Source of the DNA: Pirellulales bacterium
GTDB taxonomy: Bacteria; Planctomycetota; Planctomycetia; Pirellulales; Lacipirellulaceae
Assembly: GCA_019636345.1 (NCBI GenBank)
Contig: JAHBXQ010000004.1
Location: 1 to 64,000 of the forward strand
Length of the DNA: 64,000 nucleotides
Reading direction: 5' to 3'
The position numbers and the translations under genes were made by a program. Each line of letters opens with the position of its first letter. Position 1 is the stretch's first letter. This document shows positions 35,337 through 44,609 of this stretch, one piece after another. A model generated the notes under the pieces. The model had not been told where the DNA came from. It did no database searches and was given only the letters and a program-made list of their open reading frames with translations.

Positions 35337-37703
35337 ATGAATTGCCGGCGTGCGTTTCTCAGCGTCGCTGTGGTGCTCGGGTGTGCGGGGCAAGCCGCGG
35401 CGGCGGTTTGGTATTACGACACGAGCGCGACGCCAGGACTCGGCGGCTCGCCGGCGCCCGGCAATTGGGCCAGCGGCGCGGGGGGCGCGATGTGGTCGAC
35501 CGATCCCACCGGCAGTACGGCGCCGGTCGTGACGGCCTGGAACTTGGCCGCCAACAACGACGCGATCTTCGACGGCACGCCGGCCACCGTCAATATTTCC
35601 AGCGGCGGCGTGACCGTCGGCGGCATCGATTTTCGCGCGACCGGATACACCCTGGGAGTTGCCGCAGCGCCGGCGGCGATCACTTTTGTTTCGTCGACCC
35701 GCAACGCGATCAACGTCGTCTCGGGCACGGCGACCGTCAACAATCCCTTCGTCGGTTCGACCGGTTACCAGAAAACGGGCGCCGGCACGCTCATTCTGAC
35801 GGCGACGACCGGCCACACGATCACCGGCCCGGTGTCGATCACCGGCGGGACGCTGCAGCTTGCCGGTTCGGGCTCGATCGGCGGCACGGGGGTCGGTTCC
35901 GGTGACGTGACGATCGACGGCGGCACGTTCCGCAATAACGCGGGGGGTGTCTCGGCGACGTTCCTGACCGGCAATCGCGGCATCGTGATCGGATCCAACG
36001 GCGGGACGATCGACGTTCCCGGCACGGTCATCCAGATTTACACGAGCGGCAGCATTACGGGCCCCGGCAACACCCTGACGAAGTCCGGTACCGGCACGCT
36101 GCGCGTGACGACGCCGACCTCGATCACGTTTTCGAAGCTCGTCGTCACCGGCGGGCTCTACCAAGCGGCGGCAGACACCATCTTCGGCGCGGTTCCGGGA
36201 GCGGCGACGGCCGACGCGATCACGCTCGACGGCGGCGGCATCAGTTCCAACGGCGGATTCAGCTTTCACGCCAACCGCGGCATCACGTTGGGTGCAGCGG
36301 GCGGGACGATCAACACCTCATCCAGTTCCACAGTTCTGGGCAAGATCACAGGCGTAGGATCGCTGACCAAGACCGGCTCCAACATTCTGACCTTGTCGGG
36401 CGACAACGATTACTCAGGCGACACCAATCTGAACGTCGGCCGAATCAACTTCAACCATAACAACGCAGCGGGGACCGGAACGATCAACGTGGCGAACGCA
36501 GCCGGCATCGAATTCACGTCGACGGCTGTAGGCGTCAGTCTGGGGAACGAGATTTCGCTGGCGGGCGGCGCGAACACGGCCAAGTTCTACGCGACGAGCG
36601 GCAACTCGCTCACCCTCACCGGCAAGATCACCGGCGCCGGCGGCATTCTGCGCGACGACAACGGCGCCGGGACGCTCACCCTCGCCGGCGACAGCGATTT
36701 CACCGGCGGCGTCAAGGTCGTCAGTCGCGGGATTGTCGTCGGGCACAAGAACGGACTGGGGGCGGGCGTCCTGGCGCTTGGCGACGCAACGACCGCTCCG
36801 GCCAATCCGATTGCGATCTCCGCGTCGACGCCGCTGACCGGCGCGAGCGCCGTGGCCAATTCGGTGAGCGTGGCGCGCGATTTCACCGTCGCGGGTTCCA
36901 ACGGGATCGAGTTCTCCGGACCTGTCGATCTCGGCTCGGCCACGCGGATCGTCACCGTCTCGAACACCGGCGACACGATCGTCTCCGGCGTCGTCAGCGG
37001 CGGCGTCGGGGCCGGACTGACCAAGAGCGGCGCCGGCGACTTGACGCTGACGGGCGCGAACGACTACTCCGGGCCCACCGTGATCACCAGCGGTACGCTC
37101 TACGCCAACAACAGCACGGGCAGCGCCACCGGAGAAGGGTCGGTCACGGTCGACGCCGCCGGGACGCTCGCCGGATCGGGCGCCGTGAGCGGGACGGTGC
37201 TCGTCAACGGAACCCTCTCGCCGGGCAACAGCATCGAGTCGCTTTCCGTCGGGGCTCTCACGTTGGCGGGGACCTCGAATTCCATTCTCGAACTCGACTC
37301 GAGCGGCGTCCCGCTCGCCGCGGCCGCCGACCTGATGAACGTCTCGGGCTCGCTGACGATCGACGCGGGGGCCAAGCTGACGCTGCTCGACGTCGCCCTC
37401 GTCAGCGCACCGTTCGCGCCCGGCACGAAGTTCACCCTGTTTCGCTACGACGCGAACGGCTGGAACGGCGAGACGTTCGACGGCCTGCCCGACGACTCGG
37501 TGGTGACCGTCGGCGCCACGATGTTCACGCTGAACTACAACGATCTTGCGGCCGGCGTCAATTTCGGCGGCGGCGCCGGCGGCGGCCATTACGTCACCCT
37601 GACGGCCGTTCCGGAAGCGTCGGCAATCTTGTTCGGCAGCGCGGTCGCACTCGTCGGCGGGACGACGATGCTCGTCCGCCGCCGCCGGCCGCGAGCGGGG
37701 TGA
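35337..37703 (+). CDS. Large PEP-CTERM protein with autotransporter-like beta-helix repeats
   Basis: 788-residue exported protein. Signal peptide RRAFLSVAVVLGCAGQAAA is followed by WYYDTSATPGLGG. The body consists of repeated short beta-helix units of the passenger-associated transport repeat type, seen as TKSGTGTLRVT, LTKTGSNILTLSGDNDYSG, LTKSGAGDLTLTGANDYSG and GSGAVSGTVLVNGTLSPGNS. This is normal for Verrucomicrobia/Planctomycetes surface proteins. The end is VPEASAILFGSAVALVGG plus VRRRRPRAG, an exosortase signal with Ala replacing the second Pro. There is no autotransporter barrel, so surface display would rely on the exosortase. Probably an adhesin or matrix protein. Confidence 0.88.
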   Translation: MNCRRAFLSVAVVLGCAGQAAAAVWYYDTSATPGLGGSPAPGNWASGAGGAMWSTDPTGSTAPVVTAWNLAANNDAIFDGTPATVNISSGGVTVGGIDFRATGYTLGVAAAPAAITFVSSTRNAINVVSGTATVNNPFVGSTGYQKTGAGTLILTATTGHTITGPVSITGGTLQLAGSGSIGGTGVGSGDVTIDGGTFRNNAGGVSATFLTGNRGIVIGSNGGTIDVPGTVIQIYTSGSITGPGNTLTKSGTGTLRVTTPTSITFSKLVVTGGLYQAAADTIFGAVPGAATADAITLDGGGISSNGGFSFHANRGITLGAAGGTINTSSSSTVLGKITGVGSLTKTGSNILTLSGDNDYSGDTNLNVGRINFNHNNAAGTGTINVANAAGIEFTSTAVGVSLGNEISLAGGANTAKFYATSGNSLTLTGKITGAGGILRDDNGAGTLTLAGDSDFTGGVKVVSRGIVVGHKNGLGAGVLALGDATTAPANPIAISASTPLTGASAVANSVSVARDFTVAGSNGIEFSGPVDLGSATRIVTVSNTGDTIVSGVVSGGVGAGLTKSGAGDLTLTGANDYSGPTVITSGTLYANNSTGSATGEGSVTVDAAGTLAGSGAVSGTVLVNGTLSPGNSIESLSVGALTLAGTSNSILELDSSGVPLAAAADLMNVSGSLTIDAGAKLTLLDVALVSAPFAPGTKFTLFRYDANGWNGETFDGLPDDSVVTVGATMFTLNYNDLAAGVNFGGGAGGGHYVTLTAVPEASAILFGSAVALVGGTTMLVRRRRPRAG

Positions 37704-38467
37704 ACCGCGGCCGGCTCGAGCGACTGACGTTTGCGGACGTCCGCCGTCGCTGAGTCTCGCGCCGCGAGAGTGATGCGTTCGCCCTTGTCTGCGGCGCGAG
37801 CGGAACGGGCCGAGCGTCAGACCGGACCTCGTCGACGCGCCGTCACGAGTCGGCGAGGAGTCGTCCCCGCACCTCTCTCCTGACGCTCGCGGGCTGAGGA
37901 GTCGACGCCGACGTCGTTCCGACGCAAATTGCCGTGGCGACGCAATCTCGAATCGCATTCGCCTTGGGGCTTCGCGCGACTCCGCCCCAGTGAAACCCAG
38001 CGGCCGCGAAGCGACGCTTCGGCAAGTGCGAGCCGCCGGCGACGGTCGTGATCAAGCCGGTTCGCCTGCGAACAGGGCCGGCAATTGCGTCGCAGTCGCC
38101 GACGTCGGTCGCCGGTTGAAACACTCCAAGGCGACCTGACGTCCGCTCCCAGGCGTGCGGAATTTCGAACGGTGTTTGCAAATCGCAAGCTCGGTCGCTC
38201 GGCCTCGGGAGATTAGGATGATCGTGGCCCGCCGGCGCGGGTCCCTTGTCCGCTTCCCTTTTCTGACAACCTCGACGACCTCTCGGTCAGGACGTGCGCG
38301 GGTCGCTCGCTGCGGCCTCGCATGCGAATCGTCGGCGAATCGTCGCCCTGGCCGCCGTTGTCGCCGAGGCAGACTCCGTCCGAACTTGCTCGCGGCGCTG
38401 CCGCGGCGACTGCGTGAATCAGAACGACGAAACCTGCCTCCTCTGGTCTCCTCAAGGGGTCCGCCTG
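37704..38467. other. Intergenic region between two PEP-CTERM genes
   Basis: About 760 bases with no recognised protein or RNA gene. Frames on both strands are Arg-rich shadows. It should contain the promoter of the gene at 38468. Confidence 0.5.
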
Positions 38468-39571
38468 ATGTTCGCCACAGAATCCTCGGTGCGTTGGTTG
38501 CGTACGGCAGTCTGTCTCGCGGTATTCGCCTGGAGCGTCGACGTCGCTCGGGCGCAGACCAAGCGGACTGACTACGGGGGCGACGGCGTCACTTGGGAAG
38601 ACGGAGCGAATTGGAGCCCCGACGGCGTGCCGATTTCGACCGACGACGCGTTCGTCAACCGCACGGCGAACGGCGGTTCGCTAAGCGTCTCGACCAACCA
38701 GACAGTCGATGATCTCGCCGTCAGCAACAAGAGCAACTCCGGGACGTTCGTCAGCGGAACCTCGACGCTGAACGTGCTGCCGGGCGCGACGCTGACGGTC
38801 GGGAGCACAAGCGGTTTTCGCATCGGTCATGAGCGACCTCTCGCCGACGGGGTCGGTTCGTCCGCCGGGGAGGTGATTCAGTCCGGCGGGACGGTTTTGA
38901 TTCCCAACGGAACGAACGGTTTGCGAATGTCGCAGTCCCATGCCAACGCGGCCGAGTCCCTGTACCGAATCAGCGGCGGGTCGCTTCAAGCGGGCGCCGT
39001 CGGCGGAACCCAAACCCCGCTCAATCTGGGCGGAAGGTCGAACAACTTCGGCGTCGCCGAATTCCATGTCGTGGGGAGCGGAGCGACGTCGATCGTCTTC
39101 GGCGGCGACGCGGTCCTCGCGGGCAGCGAGACCGCCAGCGGCGGAATCGCCCGACTCCACTTCACCCTCGACGCGGCCGGAGTGACGCCGCTGGTGCTCG
39201 GCGACGAACTGCGGTTCGACGGGACGGGAACCAAACAGTTGGTCGTCGACATGATCGCCCTTCCTCCGCAGACCGACATCACGCTGATTAGGTCCAACCG
39301 CATTACGACCGCCAACTCGTCGCTGGCGCAGTTCACCGGCTTGCCCGACTTGTCGCCGATCTCGGCCACCTTCGGCCCTACGACGTACCATTGGCTGTTG
39401 GACTACACGGCGGGGGCGAACAACGGCGTGTTGGACTCGAGCGTCGTCCTGCGGTTCCAGTCCGCCGTCACGGCGGCGGTGCCCGAGCTCTCGTCGTTTT
39501 GCTTGGTCGGGCTGATCGCCTGCGGCGGCGCGTGGGCCCGTCGACGGCGGACGACTGCCGGTCGCCCGTAG
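38468..39571 (+). CDS. PEP-CTERM secreted protein
   Basis: 367-residue exported protein. The ATG at 38468 gives the signal peptide VRWLRTAVCLAVFAWSVDVARA and has AAGGGG upstream. The mature part opens WEDGANWSPDGVPISTDDAFVN, a motif common in planctomycete proteins predicted to form beta-helices (GNWSxxxxPxxxDxAxI). Further beta-strand repeats follow. It ends with VPELSSFCLVGLIACGG and WARRRRTTAGRP, a sorting tail with Leu in place of the second Pro. It is convergent with the regulator of the next cluster. Function unknown. Confidence 0.83.
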   Translation: MFATESSVRWLRTAVCLAVFAWSVDVARAQTKRTDYGGDGVTWEDGANWSPDGVPISTDDAFVNRTANGGSLSVSTNQTVDDLAVSNKSNSGTFVSGTSTLNVLPGATLTVGSTSGFRIGHERPLADGVGSSAGEVIQSGGTVLIPNGTNGLRMSQSHANAAESLYRISGGSLQAGAVGGTQTPLNLGGRSNNFGVAEFHVVGSGATSIVFGGDAVLAGSETASGGIARLHFTLDAAGVTPLVLGDELRFDGTGTKQLVVDMIALPPQTDITLIRSNRITTANSSLAQFTGLPDLSPISATFGPTTYHWLLDYTAGANNGVLDSSVVLRFQSAVTAAVPELSSFCLVGLIACGGAWARRRRTTAGRP

Positions 39572-39724
39572 CCGACGCCCGGCCGCGACTCGCTCGGGCA
39601 GATCTGGTTCCCGGTCTCGGCCAAGAGCCGCCGGCGGATCGGCCGGCCGCCGCCGGTCCAGGAGCGTTCCGCCCGCCGCAGGACGACGCCGAGCCCAGCC
39701 TCGGGGAGCTTCCCCGTCGCGAGG

Positions 39725-40903
39725 TCATCCGCGAGGGACGGCCTGGGCCTTGCGAAACGCCCCCGGCGTCGAGTTCGCGCACCGCTTGAAGGCCGCGGCG
39801 AACTGCGACGCGGATTGATAGCCCGTGAGCCGCGCAATCCGATCGAGGCCGTAGTCGGTGTCGCACAACAGCGCCTTGGCGCGGCTCATCCGGACCCGTT
39901 CAATCTCGGCGGCCGGCGAACGTCCGACCGCGACGCGAAATCGTCGCTCCAGCGTCGAGCGGCTGAGGGGAATGCGATTGAGCAGGTCCTGAACGCTCAG
40001 CCCGCCGCCGGCGTGATCGCGAATGAACGCGAGGGTCGCGGCGACGTCCTGATCCTCCACGGCGGCGACGTCGGAGGACTGGCGCTGGGCCAGCCCCTGC
40101 GGCGCGACGAGCACGACCTCCGCCGGGGGCGACGCTCCGTTCATGAGGCGGTCGAGCATCGCGGCCCCTTCGAAACCGATCCGGCGGGCGGCGGGGCGAA
40201 TGCTGCTCAGCGGCGGGGCGGACAGTTCGCAGATGACCTGGTCGTCGTCCACGCCCAGCACGGCCGCTTCCTCGGGGACCGGAACGCCGCCCTGCGAACA
40301 GGCCTCGAGCACCTGCCGCCCCCGCACGTCGTTGCAGGCGAGCACGGCCACGGGCTTCGGCAAGCGGCGCAGCCACGCGCCGAGTTGCGCGCTTTCGAAT
40401 TCGCCGCTGGCTTCGGACCGCAGCACCGTGACTTGGCCGCTTACCCGGCGAGGCGGTTCGTACGCCTGCCGCGACGCGGCGCGATGCTCCAGGTGCGCCA
40501 GGAAGGCGCGCCCGCGCTTGTCGGAGAAGTCGACGCCGGAGAAGCCGCAGTACGCGAAATGTCGGAAGCCGCGGTGCAGAAAATGCTCCGCCGCCAGGCG
40601 CGCAATCGCCTCGTGGTCGGCGTCGAACATCGCTCCGCGGGGGGGATGGAACGCGCCGCGCAAGTCGACCGTCGGCAGTCCCAGCCGCGCGATCTGTTCG
40701 GCGATCGGCTCCGACTCGATCCGCGCAATGACGCCGTCGCCTTGCCAGTCGGCCAGTCCGGCGGGCAAGCGTTCGCCCAGGCCCCGCTCGACCTGGAGCA
40801 CCCGCCACCCCCCGTGCGCCCGCACGTAGTCGGCGACCCCCAGCAGGCAGTCGCGGCCGTAGGCGCGCGAACTCTCAATCAGCAGGATGACGCGCTTCGG
40901 CAA
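39725..40903 (-). CDS. XylR-type AraC-family sugar-responsive regulator
   Basis: About 392 residues. The N-terminal two thirds are a LacI/periplasmic-binding-protein-like sensor (KRVILLIESSRAYGRDCLLGV, GVIARIESEPIAEQIARLG, VLACNDVRGRQVLEAC, AAVLGVDDDQVICEL). The C-terminus is an AraC DNA-binding domain with two helix-turn-helix motifs (SVQDLLNRIPLSRSTLERRF, and YGLDRIARLTGYQSASQFAAAF). This is the architecture of E. coli XylR. The first conserved residues follow a TTG at 40903; upstream in-frame TTG/GTG codons to 40975 are also possible and no ribosome binding site decides. It is divergent from the DUF5107, GH2 and sugar-porter genes, which it probably controls in response to a sugar. Confidence 0.87.
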   Translation of the reverse strand: MPKRVILLIESSRAYGRDCLLGVADYVRAHGGWRVLQVERGLGERLPAGLADWQGDGVIARIESEPIAEQIARLGLPTVDLRGAFHPPRGAMFDADHEAIARLAAEHFLHRGFRHFAYCGFSGVDFSDKRGRAFLAHLEHRAASRQAYEPPRRVSGQVTVLRSEASGEFESAQLGAWLRRLPKPVAVLACNDVRGRQVLEACSQGGVPVPEEAAVLGVDDDQVICELSAPPLSSIRPAARRIGFEGAAMLDRLMNGASPPAEVVLVAPQGLAQRQSSDVAAVEDQDVAATLAFIRDHAGGGLSVQDLLNRIPLSRSTLERRFRVAVGRSPAAEIERVRMSRAKALLCDTDYGLDRIARLTGYQSASQFAAAFKRCANSTPGAFRKAQAVPRG

Positions 40904-41077
40904 GGCCCTGGTCCCCGGACGGCGCGAAGAAACCGACGACAAGACGACAACCCGACGGCGGCCGGGCGGGGCCAAGCCGGCGTCAGCGTCAATTATGCCT
41001 CAGATCGCCGCGTGTGGTGAGGCGCCGGGGGGCGGGGCTCGTGACAAAATTTGCACATGGATTGACGGACAACCGGC
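40904..41077. promoter_or_regulatory. Divergent control region of the sugar cluster
   Basis: Lies between the regulator and the catabolic genes. It contains the inverted repeat GCCTCA (40997-41002) and TGAGGC (41018-41023), arms 15 bases apart, a spacing compatible with a dimeric regulator. No clear promoter hexamers. The operator role is inference. Confidence 0.3.
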
Positions 41078-44000
41078 ATGACGGCCGAGCCGCCGCCGAG
41101 TCCAATGACGGGTGGTCGACCCGCTCTCCTCCCCCGTCCGGCCGCACTTCGCATGACGAACCAAGGCCCCGTCTCGTCCGTCGACGTTCGCTTCGAGCGG
41201 GTCGAAATCCCGACGTATCCCGTGGGGCCCGCGTGCCCGCACCCGATGTTCCTCGACAAGCGGGTCTATCAGGGGAGCAGCGGGGCCGTCTATCCGTTTC
41301 CGGTCGTCGAGAGCGTGGGCGACGCGTGCCGGCCGCAGACGTACGAGGCGGCGCTGCTGGAGAACGAGTACCTCCGGCTCATGATCCTGCCGGAACTCGG
41401 CGGCCGGCTGCAGATGGCGCTCGACAAGACGAACGACTATCGCTTCGTCTATTGGAATCGGGTGATCAAACCCGCGCTGGTCGGCTTGACCGGTCCGTGG
41501 ATCAGCGGCGGCATCGAGTTCAATTGGCCGCAGCATCATCGCCCCAGCACGTTCCTCCCGGTCGACTGCGATCTGGAGCGGCACGCCGACGGATCGGCGA
41601 CGGTCTGGTGCCACGAAATCGATCGCATGGTCGGCACGCGCGGGATGCACGGGTTTCGGCTCCGACCGGGCCGGGCGTATCTGGAGCTCGTGGTGCGGCT
41701 CTCCAACCGCACGAACCAGCCGGAAACGTTTTTGTGGTGGGCCAACCCGGCCGTTCACGTCGACGAGCATCACCAGTCGATCTTCCCCCCCGACGTCCGG
41801 GCGGTGATGGACCACGGCAAGCGGGCCGTCAGCACGTTTCCGATCGCCACGGGAGAGTACTCCAAAGTCGACTACTCCGCCGGCGTCGACATCAGCCGCT
41901 ACAAGAACGTCCCGGCGCCGACGTCGTACATGGCCTGCGCGTCGAACTTCGACTTCGTCGGGTCGTACGACCACGGCCGGCAGGCCGGCCTGCTCCATGT
42001 GGCGAGCCATTACGTCGCGCCCGGCAAGAAGCAGTGGACCTGGGGGTGCGGCGAGTTCGGCCGAGCCTGGGACCGGCGCCTGACGGACGAAGACGGGCCC
42101 TACGTCGAGTTGATGTGCGGGGTCTACACCGACAATCAGCCCGATTTCAGCTGGCTGGCGCCGGGCGAGGAGAAGTCGTTTTCTCAGTATTTCATGCCCT
42201 ACAAAGGGGTGGGCGTCGTCAAGAACGCCACCCGCGACGCGGCCCTCGGCCTGGAAATCCGAGGGACGCAAGCCGTGGTGCGGGCCTACGCGACCGCGCG
42301 CCAGCCGGGCGCCAGCTTGTCCGTGCGTCTCGGAGATCGGGAGCTGCTGCGGTGCGTCGTCGACTGCGACCCCCGCGCCTCGATCGAGGTCACGGCGGAC
42401 GTTCCCCCCGGCGTCGACGAAGACGCGCTGGTCGTCGTCCTCGAAGACGGCCGCGGGCGGGAGCTCGTCAGCTATCGCGGCGTTCCCGAAGAGTTTCCGA
42501 TGCCCGAGCCGGCGCGGCCCGTCCCCGAGCCGGCGGAGCTGGACTCGGCGGAGTCGCTCTACTTGGCCGCGATCCACCTGGTACAGTACCGTCACGCCAC
42601 GAGACGCCCCGCGGACTACCTGCGCGAAGCGCTGCGGCGCGACGCCGGCGACGTGCGGTGCAATACGGCGATGAGCCGACTCCGCTACCGGCGGGGGGAA
42701 TACGCGGCGGCGAAGCGTCACGCCGCGGCCGCCGTCGCCCGGGCGACGCGTCACAATCCCAATCCGCTCGACGGCGAGCCGTTCGTGCTCTTGGGTTTGG
42801 CCGAGGCCGCGCTCGACAACGAGCGGGCGGCGATCCAAGCGTGGCACAAAGCGGCCTGGAGCGCGGCGTCCCAGCCGCAAGCGTACTTCGAGCTCGCCAA
42901 AGCGGCGCTCCGGCAAGGCGATCCGGCCGAGGCGCAGCGGATGCTGGCGCGGTGCCTCGAGCGCAACGCCAACCACAGTCAGGCGCGGCACCTCGAGGTC
43001 TGCCTGCTCGCGGAGCGCGGCGAGCGGGTCGCGGCCAAGCGGCTGGCGGAGCGGGAGCTGGCGCGCGATCCGTTTTGCCTGGGGATCGTCTACGCCTACG
43101 TCACGGACCTGGGGGGAGACCCGCAGTTGCTCGAGCGGCGCCTGCGTCACGACAGTCACAGCTATCGACAGCTGGCGCACGACCTGGCCGACGCCGGGCT
43201 CATGCGGCAGGCCGAGGACGTCCTGCAGCGGTACCTCGATCGCTGCGGCGACCGCCGGCCGGATCCGCAGTTGGTCTACTGCCTGGCCTGGCTGCGCGGT
43301 CGGCGCGGCGACGCCGACGCGGTCCGCGAACTGCTGCGCCTGGCCGCCTCGTTGCCGCGGCACGAGTTCTTTCCCAATTCGTTGCACGATCTCCGGGCCC
43401 TCGAGTTCGCGGTCGCCGTCGAACCCGGCGACGCCCGCGCGTGGTGCGATCTCGGCAACCTGCTGTTCAGCAAGCAGCGCGACGACGAGGCGATCGACTG
43501 CTGGGAGCGCGCCGCCCGGCTCGCGCCCGAATTCCCGCAGCCGCGACGCAACCTCGGCCTGGCCTACTACAACAAGCGGCGCGACGCCCCGGCGGCGTGG
43601 GCGGCGATGGACGCCGCGCTTCGGCTTGATCCCGCCGACGGGCGGGTCCTGTTTGAACTCGATCTGCTGGCCAAGCGCCTCAACCATCCCGCCGCCGACC
43701 GCTTGCGGCGACTCGAGGCGCACCGCGCCTGCGTCGACGCCCGCGACGACCTGACCCTCGAATTCGTGACGCTGCTCAATCAGCTGGGCGAACACCAGCG
43801 GGCGTTGCGCACGCTGCTGTCGCGAACGTTCCAGCCCTGGGAGGGGGGGGAGGGAAAACCCTCGTCGCAGTACGTGCTGGCGCTGGTCCAACTCGCCCGT
43901 CGCGCCCTGGGCGCGGGCGAGTTCGCGCTGGCCGACGAGTTGCTCCAGCGGGCGTTCGTCTGGCCCGCGTCGTTAGGGGACGGCAAACTCCCCGGCATTC

Positions 44001-44551
44001 AGGAGAATCACCTCCACTTTTGGCGCGGCGTGGCGCTCCGCGGCCTGCAGCGGCACGACGACGCCCGGCAGTGCTTTGATGCGGCGAGCGCCGGGCCCGC
44101 CAGCCTGGCGCCGGCGCAGTTTTACAACGATCCCCCTCCGGAGACGAGCTTCTATCAGGGCCTGGCGAACCTGGCGCAGGGGCGTCGCGCCGCCGCCGTC
44201 GAGCGATTTCAAGCGCTGGTCAGCTACGGCGAGCGCCACTTCGATGAGCCCGCGTCGATCGACTTTTTCGCCGTCTCGCTTCCCGACTTCCTCGTGTTCG
44301 AGGCCGATCTCGCGGCCAGCCAGCAGGTGCATTGCCGGTTCCTGCGGGCGTTGGGGCTGATCGGCTTGGACCGGTTGCCGGAGGCCGAGGCCGAGTTCCA
44401 ACAGATTCTGGCGGTCGACGCGAACCACCTCGGCGCGCTGCTCCACCGGCCGCTCTGCCAGGCGCGGGAGCGGGAGGCGCTGCTCGTCGGCGGCCCGCAC
44501 GACGAGGCCGGCGCGCCGCCCCCCCGCTCCGCGGCCGGCGACCGCGCCTGA
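41078..44551 (+). CDS. DUF5107 domain protein with TPR repeats
   Basis: Up to 1157 residues, likely cytosolic (no signal peptide). After a low-complexity start, the conserved part begins near residue 35 (VRFERVEIPTYPVG). Residues ~60-400 are the DUF5107 domain, with a galactose-mutarotase-like beta-sandwich look: LENEYLRLMILPELGGRL, WISGGIEFNWPQHHRPST and CGEFGRAWDRRLTDEDGPY. From ~500 on the protein is helical with tetratricopeptide-like repeats (for example LLGLAEAALDNERAAIQAW, YFELAKAALRQGDPAEAQRML). DUF5107-TPR proteins accompany glycan-use genes in Bacteroidetes and planctomycetes. The activity is not certain to me; the Asp/Glu-rich pocket suggests sugar binding or hydrolysis. An in-frame ATG at 41153 is an equally good start. 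Confidence 0.88.
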   Translation: MTAEPPPSPMTGGRPALLPRPAALRMTNQGPVSSVDVRFERVEIPTYPVGPACPHPMFLDKRVYQGSSGAVYPFPVVESVGDACRPQTYEAALLENEYLRLMILPELGGRLQMALDKTNDYRFVYWNRVIKPALVGLTGPWISGGIEFNWPQHHRPSTFLPVDCDLERHADGSATVWCHEIDRMVGTRGMHGFRLRPGRAYLELVVRLSNRTNQPETFLWWANPAVHVDEHHQSIFPPDVRAVMDHGKRAVSTFPIATGEYSKVDYSAGVDISRYKNVPAPTSYMACASNFDFVGSYDHGRQAGLLHVASHYVAPGKKQWTWGCGEFGRAWDRRLTDEDGPYVELMCGVYTDNQPDFSWLAPGEEKSFSQYFMPYKGVGVVKNATRDAALGLEIRGTQAVVRAYATARQPGASLSVRLGDRELLRCVVDCDPRASIEVTADVPPGVDEDALVVVLEDGRGRELVSYRGVPEEFPMPEPARPVPEPAELDSAESLYLAAIHLVQYRHATRRPADYLREALRRDAGDVRCNTAMSRLRYRRGEYAAAKRHAAAAVARATRHNPNPLDGEPFVLLGLAEAALDNERAAIQAWHKAAWSAASQPQAYFELAKAALRQGDPAEAQRMLARCLERNANHSQARHLEVCLLAERGERVAAKRLAERELARDPFCLGIVYAYVTDLGGDPQLLERRLRHDSHSYRQLAHDLADAGLMRQAEDVLQRYLDRCGDRRPDPQLVYCLAWLRGRRGDADAVRELLRLAASLPRHEFFPNSLHDLRALEFAVAVEPGDARAWCDLGNLLFSKQRDDEAIDCWERAARLAPEFPQPRRNLGLAYYNKRRDAPAAWAAMDAALRLDPADGRVLFELDLLAKRLNHPAADRLRRLEAHRACVDARDDLTLEFVTLLNQLGEHQRALRTLLSRTFQPWEGGEGKPSSQYVLALVQLARRALGAGEFALADELLQRAFVWPASLGDGKLPGIQENHLHFWRGVALRGLQRHDDARQCFDAASAGPASLAPAQFYNDPPPETSFYQGLANLAQGRRAAAVERFQALVSYGERHFDEPASIDFFAVSLPDFLVFEADLAASQQVHCRFLRALGLIGLDRLPEAEAEFQQILAVDANHLGALLHRPLCQAREREALLVGGPHDEAGAPPPRSAAGDRA

Positions 44552-44609
44552 CCGCCGCCATCGCGGCGGCTTTCGATTCGATCCCACCCTCACCCCCCGA
44601 ATCCAACCG

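Noticed and set aside
41000-43891. 963-codon open frame antisense to the DUF5107-TPR gene
   Set aside because: Shadow of a well-supported gene; no domain, no signal and no ribosome binding site.
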